This document shows, piece after piece, positions 58,273-64,000 of a DNA stretch of 64,000 nt. The notes beneath the pieces were generated by a model. It was not told where the DNA came from, made no database searches, and saw only the letters and a list, made by a program, of their open reading frames with translations. Location of the stretch: assembly GCF_000499385.1 (NCBI RefSeq), contig NW_013651717.1, positions 41,659 to 105,658 of the forward strand, in the 5' to 3' direction. The stretch's first letter is position 1. The number at the start of each line of letters is the position of its first letter. This DNA is from Eimeria necatrix. Taxonomy: Eukaryota > Apicomplexa > Conoidasida > Eucoccidiorida > Eimeriidae. The position numbers were made by a program, and so were the translations under genes.

Positions 58273-61200
58273 CATTCACGTTTGCTGCATTCACGTTTGC
58301 TTCTGGGCCGCTTGCAGTGCCAAATCGCAGCCACTGCGTTTGCCTGCAAACAAATATGAATTAATGTTCAAAAAATGCACATTTATATATATTTTATGTA
58401 TATATATATGTATATATATATATACATAATTCATGTTTGCTTTCTTGCTTTCTTAGGTGGAGTACGCCCTGGGCGCCATCAAACTGGGGAGCACTGCGAT
58501 TGGAATTCAAACAAAAGACGGAGTCGTTTTGGCCTCCGAAAGAAGAATAACTTCTTGTCTTTTGGAGCCGCAGTCAATTCAGAAAATTGCAGAGGTGGAC
58601 ACCCACATCGCCTGCGCCATGAGTGGCCTCATCGCCGACGCCAGGTGCGATCTTCCCCTTTTTCTGCAAGATCCGACCCGAAAAAAAGCACATTTCTTCT
58701 TTTTAATTCAATAAATTCATTAAATTGTCTTTAGTTCTTTCGTTTCGTGCGGTTTTGACGGCAAAAGGCCCCAGGGTCGTCGCCGCCCGCTGGCTGCGGC
58801 AGTTTGGCTGCTGGGTGTGAAGTGGACCAATTGACTCGGGAAAAAGTATATTCAGCAATTCTTTTATCTTTGTTTATTATTATTATTATTATTAAAGGTT
58901 TTATTTTTGTTTTTTCTTCATTCAAACTGCAGAAGTTGCACGCTGTTTCTTTGCTGCTGAGTTTCTGCATTTCACTTTCTGCAGTTTACCTTGTGCCTTG
59001 TGACATTTGGGAAAGCCGAGCCTGCATTGGCGCTGTAATGCTCTTTCTTTCTCCATCCTTTTCCACTTAAAATGAACTAATTTGAATTAATTTGAATTCA
59101 TTTGAATTCATTTGAATTCATTTGAATTAATTTGAATTAATTTGAATTGATTTGAATTCATTTGCTGCTCAGAACCCTCATAGACCACGCGCGGGTGGAA
59201 TGCGCAAACCACTTCTTCACCTTCAACGAAAAGATGAGTGTCCGGAGTTGCGTGGACGCAGTGGCGGACTTGGCTCTGGACTTTTCGGGTTAGTTTTATT
59301 TTTATTTCAATTTAATTCTTTTTATTTTCTTTTTATTTTGCTGCAGTTCTGCTGCTGGTTTATTTGTTTGCTGCGCCTCCTCTTGGGTGCTTTCCAAGCG
59401 CCTCAGCAAAGCCATTTCATGAACACAAAATAAGTCAAACTGCCTTTGAAAAGAAGCGCAGAAACTCATTCTGCATTTGCCTGCAAAGATATGCACTTGT
59501 ATGAATGTTTAAAAATATATACATGCATATATATACACATTTATTTCCATACATTATTCATATTCTGCGTATGTTATACTTTAAATTTGTATATATATAT
59601 ATGTGTGTATATATATGATATATATACATATATTTATTTATAGAAAAGGATATATTAAATATAATTAAAGTGCTAGCTTAGTGAGGGGCGTAGGCCACAA
59701 GTTGGGAATCTGAAAAGTTTTTTGCAATGCAAGTGAATGTGAGTGGCGGCTGCCCGCGCCTTTGGTGTCTTTTTGATGGTTTAACTTGTTGAGTTGTTTT
59801 ATTTTTGTTTAATTGTTTTATTTTAAATCAATTCTGAGTCATTTAATCTTTTAAATTTGATTTGCTGCTGCAGATGTGGGCTCTGGGCGCCGCAAGAAAA
59901 CCATGAGCCGGCCTTTTGGGGTGGCGCTGATCGTGGGGGGAGTGGACAAAGAGGGTCCGGCGCTGTATAGTGCTGATCCCTCGGGTAATTTAAATAAATA
60001 TTTTATTTAATTATTTATTTTTAATTTTAAGTTTGTTTTCTTCTCTTTTCAGTTCGCTTTCCCAGAGTTTCCAGAGGCAGTTTGCTCCCGATGCCCGGAC
60101 TTGCACAGCAGCAGCAGTCGGCACTCTGCAGCGCGGGCCGAACAAAGGGAAAGTTATTTCCTTTCTTTGTTTTATTTTCTCCATTTATTTATTTGTTTCG
60201 TTTTAATTTATTTTTCGCTTTTTTATTTCCATTTTTTTGCGCTTTCAGGCACTGTCACGAAGTACTTGGCCGTGGCGATGGGCTCAGCGCAGGAGGGCGC
60301 AGAGGCGATGCTGCAGGAGCAGTACAACGAAAACATGTCTATGGAAGGTACAAATGAATGTAAAACGAAAAAGAATCATAAAATAAATAATAATAAATTA
60401 AATTTGAGAATTAAATAGATCATAAAATAAATAATAATAAATTAAAATTGAGAATTAAATAGATGGATCCATGTACAGAAAGCAGCATATTTCGACTGCC
60501 GACAACTGGGCGGCGAACCAAGGCGCGAAAAGAAGGCATTCAGAAATCAACAAATGAGCGAATACTTCACTAATAATTAAATTCGCAAAAATGAATTTAT
60601 GATTAAATGTAAAGGAGAATTTGAAATGAAAAAAAGAGATAAATCTGTAGATCACAAAAAGAGAGAAAACGACCAAAAGAGCCTGAGTCATTCAAGACAT
60701 CATTTCGGGGTTTCGCGGGCTTTTTAGGCAGCAAATTGAAATCTTAATGACCACTTTATTTGTTTTTATTCTTTTCTTTTTTAATTCTTTTCTTTTTTAT
60801 TTTCTTTTCAATATTTGCTGCAGCTGCTGAAGATCTGGCCCTGGTGGTGCTGCGGCAGGTGATGGAGGAAAAGTTGAATTCAAGTAATGTGGAAATGGCG
60901 GCGCTGCGCGTAGGAGAGACGAAGTGCGCAGCAATTGCTGCAAATTTTTGGCCAAAATTAAATAAATAAATTAAAAATAATAAAATAAAACAAATTTGAA
61001 CTTAAAAACTGGAAATAAAACGCAAAACGCAGCGGAAAGCGCGAAGCTGCACCGCTTTCTGCGTTTCGGGCGAGCAGCAGGTCGTGTCAGTGAGTCGGAA
61101 TGCGGGTTTTATTTCCTCGTTGTTTTAATTTATTATTTTAGTTTTAAATTTTATTTTTAATTTTGATTTTTATTTCGTTTTTTGTTTTCGTTTTCGTTTC

Positions 61201-61315
61201 TCTTTGCCGCAGGTTCAAACAGTACACCCCAGACGACCTCAAGGAAATCATTGCCCGCCTGCCCGCCCCCAGCATTCCCACTGCAACAGACCTTTCTTCT
61301 TCTTCTTCTTCTTGA
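57094..61315 (+). CDS. PSMA5: 20S proteasome subunit alpha type-5
   Basis: Eight exons join in phase: 57094-57107, 58075-58129, 58457-58644, 59173-59288, 59874-59984, 60249-60347, 60824-60923 and 61213-61315, giving 261 residues. The start is MFTTR joined to [18 protein letters not shown], the alpha-5 signature of the outer ring. [28 protein letters not shown] with [49 protein letters not shown] with [18 protein letters not shown] and [18 protein letters not shown] follow. The C terminus [16 protein letters not shown] is followed by an extra Ser tail, which makes it about 20 residues longer than the human protein. Alpha subunits gate the proteasome core and are not proteolytic. The first exon is only 14 nt and is followed by an intron near 1 kb. 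The introns are A/T-rich, with one CTG tract (58241-58270); the coding exons have none except the TCT run at the end. Confidence 0.97.
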
Positions 61316-61470
61316 AGAGAATAAATAATATAACCTAAATAATATAAATATATTTAAATAATCAAAAATAAAAATAAAATGCAATTTAATTGCATGCAGT
61401 CACAGGACAAGTTGGTGGTGCCGCCGCCAGCCGGTGGGGTTGCCTAAAGGCAGGCCGGCGAGCTGCTTGA

Positions 61471-61880
61471 AGGCACTTGCTGCTGCAGTTGCTGCTGCTG
61501 CTGTTGCTGCAGTTGCTGCTGCCGCTGCTGCTGCAGTTGCTGCTGCTGCAGTTGCTATTGCTACTGCGGTTGATGCCGTTGCTTCTGCTGCTGCAGTGGC
61601 TGCTGTTTCAAGCACGTGGTTTCACCGTTGCAGCTGCCGGTCTGCTGCAGCTGCAGCAGCAGCAGCAGCAGCAGCAGCAACTGGCTAGTGTGGTTGTTGC
61701 TGCCGCGCAGTGTCCATTGCTGCTGGCACTGCAGCAGCAGCAGCAGCAGCAGCGCAGCAAGAACTTCTGAAAGTAAATCTCTGTCTTTCCTTTTATGCGC
61801 CCACCGATGGCTATAGTTGCTGCTGTTGCAGCAGCAGCAGCAGCAGCAGGCCCAGCAGCAGCAGCAGCAGCAGCAGCAGC
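61471..61880. repeat. CTG then CAG tracts
   Basis: CTG units interrupted by CAGTTG and CCG run to about 61,600. CAG units at 61,645-61,680, 61,730-61,756 and 61,828-61,880 follow, in the opposite orientation. Confidence 0.9.
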
Positions 61881-62208
61881 CAGAGAGTCTATGAGACACA
61901 GGCAGCATTGGCACACCTCTCCACTTCCACTATAGAATTTAAGAATTGCAGAATTTAGAAAATTGAAATTAAAAATTGCATTTTAAAATTCGAAAATTGA
62001 AATTAAAAATTGAATTTCAAAATTCGGATTAATTGCAAAAATAAAATGCAATTAATTTCTGCTTGAAGACCAGCTGCAGCGCATTTGGACAAAAATCAAA
62101 AAGTTTTAATTTGCAGAATTTAAATAATTAAATTGCATCTGCATGCATTTAAATGTCTCTTTTGAAAAGTGCAAAATTGCTGAAACGCGCAGGGGGTACT
62201 CAACCCGC

Positions 62209-62312
62209 TCCCCTAGGGTTTAGGGTTTAGGGTTTAGGGTTTGGGGTTCAGGGGTGTCCGCGTGGCGGACACCCCAAACCCTAAACCCTAAACCCTAAAC
62301 CCTAAACCCGTG
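62209..62312. repeat. Inverted telomere-like hairpin
   Basis: TTTAGGG units, then GGGGTGTCCGC, a GTG centre, GCGGACACCCC, then CCCTAAA units. The two halves are reverse complements around position 62,263. Confidence 0.95.
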
Positions 62313-62627
62313 TCTGTACAGCTTTGTGCCAGCAAAGAGTCGAATTAAAAAGACTGAGTTTTATTGTTTTTAAAAGTTTAAATTGTCTTTGCAAGTGCAG
62401 AAAGCTGCATGCACTGAGGTGTACGTACAGCTGCATGCGCAGGTGGAGAAAGTTGCATGCGCCGAGGTGTACGTACAGCTCGGTGTGCAAGTCCCGCGAG
62501 GAAATAAATGAACACTTTCGTTTCTTTTTAATATTTTGCGTCTTTTCTCTTTTGAGTCTCCAAATTAATTTATTTTATTTCTTGAATTTCAAAAAAATGA
62601 AAGAAACGGCAGGTTTGCCAGGGGTTG

Positions 62628-62885
62628 CAAACCCTAAACCCCAAACCCTAAACCCTAAACCCTCTCGAGTTGCGCAGTGCTCCTCTGTCGGCGCACCGCG
62701 CCAAGTGCACTTGTCCGACTTCCTCCCTTTTAGTGTTTAGGGTTTAGGGTTTAGGGTTTAGGGTTTGTGGGTTGGCGGTGCGTTGGTGCGCAGCTGCTGC
62801 TGGGCGTGGCCCTTGGGAGTTAGTTCGTTGTCTGGGCCTTAGGGTTTAGGGTTTAGGGTTTAGGGTTTAGGGTTCAGGGTTTAGA
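62628..62885. repeat. Three further telomere-like arrays
   Basis: CCCTAAA units at 62,628-62,664, then TTTAGGG units at 62,733-62,766 and 62,839-62,885. The first array is inverted relative to the other two. Confidence 0.95.
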
Positions 62886-63067
62886 ATAGGGTTTAAATCA
62901 ATTCTCGGGGAATGTTTGTGGAGAAGATCAAGGGCGTATCTTCTGCGCATGGTCCGCGTTTTCAGGTGTACGTACACCCGAGCGAACTGCAGCACCGACC
63001 AGCCGCTGCTGCCGCTGCCGTCTTTTCCGCTGCAAATTTTTTCGCCCAAGTTTTCCGCCATTTGCTG

Positions 63068-63560
63068 CAGCAAAGAAAACAAACAATTCAAACAATTAAA
63101 ACAATTAAAATAAATAAACAATTAAAACAATTCAAACAATTCAAACAATTAAACAAATAAAACAAATAAACAATTAAAACAATTAAAACATTTAAAACAA
63201 TTAAACAATTAAAACAATTACAAAATAAAACAAATAAACATTTAAAACAATTAAAACATTTAAAACAAATAAACAATTAAAACAATTAAACAATTAAAAC
63301 AAATAAACAATTAAAACAGTTAAAACAAATAAAGCAATCAAAGCAATTAAAACAATTAAACAATTAATACAATTAAACAATTAAAACAATTAAAACAAAT
63401 GAACAATTAAAACAATTAAAACAATTAAAACAATTAAAACAAATAGAACAAATAAAACAAATAACTTAAACAAATAAAACAATTAAAACAAATAAAACAA
63501 ATAAAACAATAAAACAAATAAAACAAATAAATTAAAACAAATAAAACAAATAAATTAAAA
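63068..63560. repeat. AACAATTAAA / AACAAATAAA low-complexity array
   Basis: About 490 bp of near-tandem decamer-like units with almost no G on the plus strand, so the strands are strongly purine/pyrimidine skewed. Confidence 0.95.
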
Positions 63561-63725
63561 CGAATTAAATTAAAACTTCAAATTTAAAAATAAAATTAAT
63601 TAAACGAGAAATTCAACTTTCCGCCTTTGCTGACAAAAAAACGAAACTCGAAAATTATTTTTAATTCTTTTTTGTTTAAAAAAACAAAAAGAAAAAACAA
63701 GTGAAATGCTCAAAAGAAGGAAAAA

Positions 63726-63727
63726 CT

Positions 63728-63776
<49 letters not shown>
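63726..63776. repeat. CAG tract
   Basis: Seventeen uninterrupted CAG units; further short CAG and CTG tracts continue to the window end. Confidence 0.95.
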
Positions 63777-63778
<2 letters not shown>

Positions 63779-64000
63779 ACGAGGGGCAAAAGGAGCAGCA
63801 GAAAACGAAACCAGCAGCGCGTTTTGCTGCTGCTTTGCTGCTGCAGCACTTTCAAGCAGCAGCAGCAGCAAAAGAGACAACAGAAAGGGAAAAGAAGAAA
63901 CAAAATGCAAACAATCATATGAAGCAGCAGCAGCAGCAGCAGCTCCCCTTTGCTGCTGCTGAAGTCGCCTTTGTTCCACGCCTGGCCCCTGCTGCTGCTG

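Larger units (their letters stand above)
61316..64000. other. Repeat-rich end of the window, no gene seen
   Basis: After the PSMA5 stop there are CTG/CAG tracts (61,471-61,880 and 63,726-63,776), telomere-like arrays (62,209-62,312, 62,628-62,664, 62,733-62,766, 62,839-62,885), copies of the GTGTACGTAC element (about 62,418, 62,466 and 62,965) and a long AACAATTAAA array. All open frames here are repeat-derived. Confidence 0.5.

Noticed and set aside
44757..62885. Chromosome end
   Set aside because: TTTAGGG arrays are short, internal, in both orientations and flanked by genes on both sides, so they are interstitial.

Overview
The window looks like nuclear DNA of an Eimeria species (coccidian apicomplexan). 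Three things point there: (i) dense CAG/CTG (AGC) trinucleotide tracts inside and between genes, and many internal TTTAGGG/CCCTAAA arrays, in bases 33,600-64,000; (ii) short GT-AG introns of roughly 90-170 nt in the left half; (iii) an invasion-ligand pair of coccidian type (AMA4-like and RON2-like). The species call is an inference; no search could be run.

The window has two compartments. Bases 1-33,600 are almost free of trinucleotide repeats (repeat-poor segment). They carry a large F-box/coiled-coil protein (minus, 261-5475); a minus-strand lipid-enzyme locus (7605-11890); a gene-poor stretch of about 9 kb; a RON2-like rhoptry neck protein (plus, 20980-26896); and an AMA4-like micronemal adhesin with nine EGF-like modules (minus, 28421-31975). 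Bases 33,600-64,000 are repeat-rich. They carry an unrecognised multi-exon gene (minus), a DOT1-like SAM methyltransferase (minus), ribosomal protein S9/uS4 (minus), a major facilitator transporter (plus), a USP36-type ubiquitin hydrolase (plus) and proteasome subunit alpha-5 (plus). Trinucleotide tracts, telomere-like arrays, GGGGCCCC runs and a recurrent GGTGTACGTACACC palindrome fill introns and spacers.

The most unusual locus is 7605-11890. Splice phases join an ELO-type elongase domain to a stearoyl-CoA (delta-9) desaturase domain, and the join lies inside one uninterrupted exon. Downstream exons, again in phase, encode a domain resembling a delta-12/omega-6 desaturase. Only the central delta-9 desaturase keeps its histidine boxes; the elongase catalytic histidines and the delta-12-like histidine boxes are replaced. 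This looks like one multi-domain lipid protein with pseudo-enzyme flanks.

The second notable feature is that the AMA4-like and RON2-like genes, a presumed receptor-ligand pair of the moving junction, are adjacent and convergent. Exon boundaries were worked out by hand from splice dinucleotides, reading phase and family alignment from memory; a base or two of error is possible, and unresolved junctions are stated.
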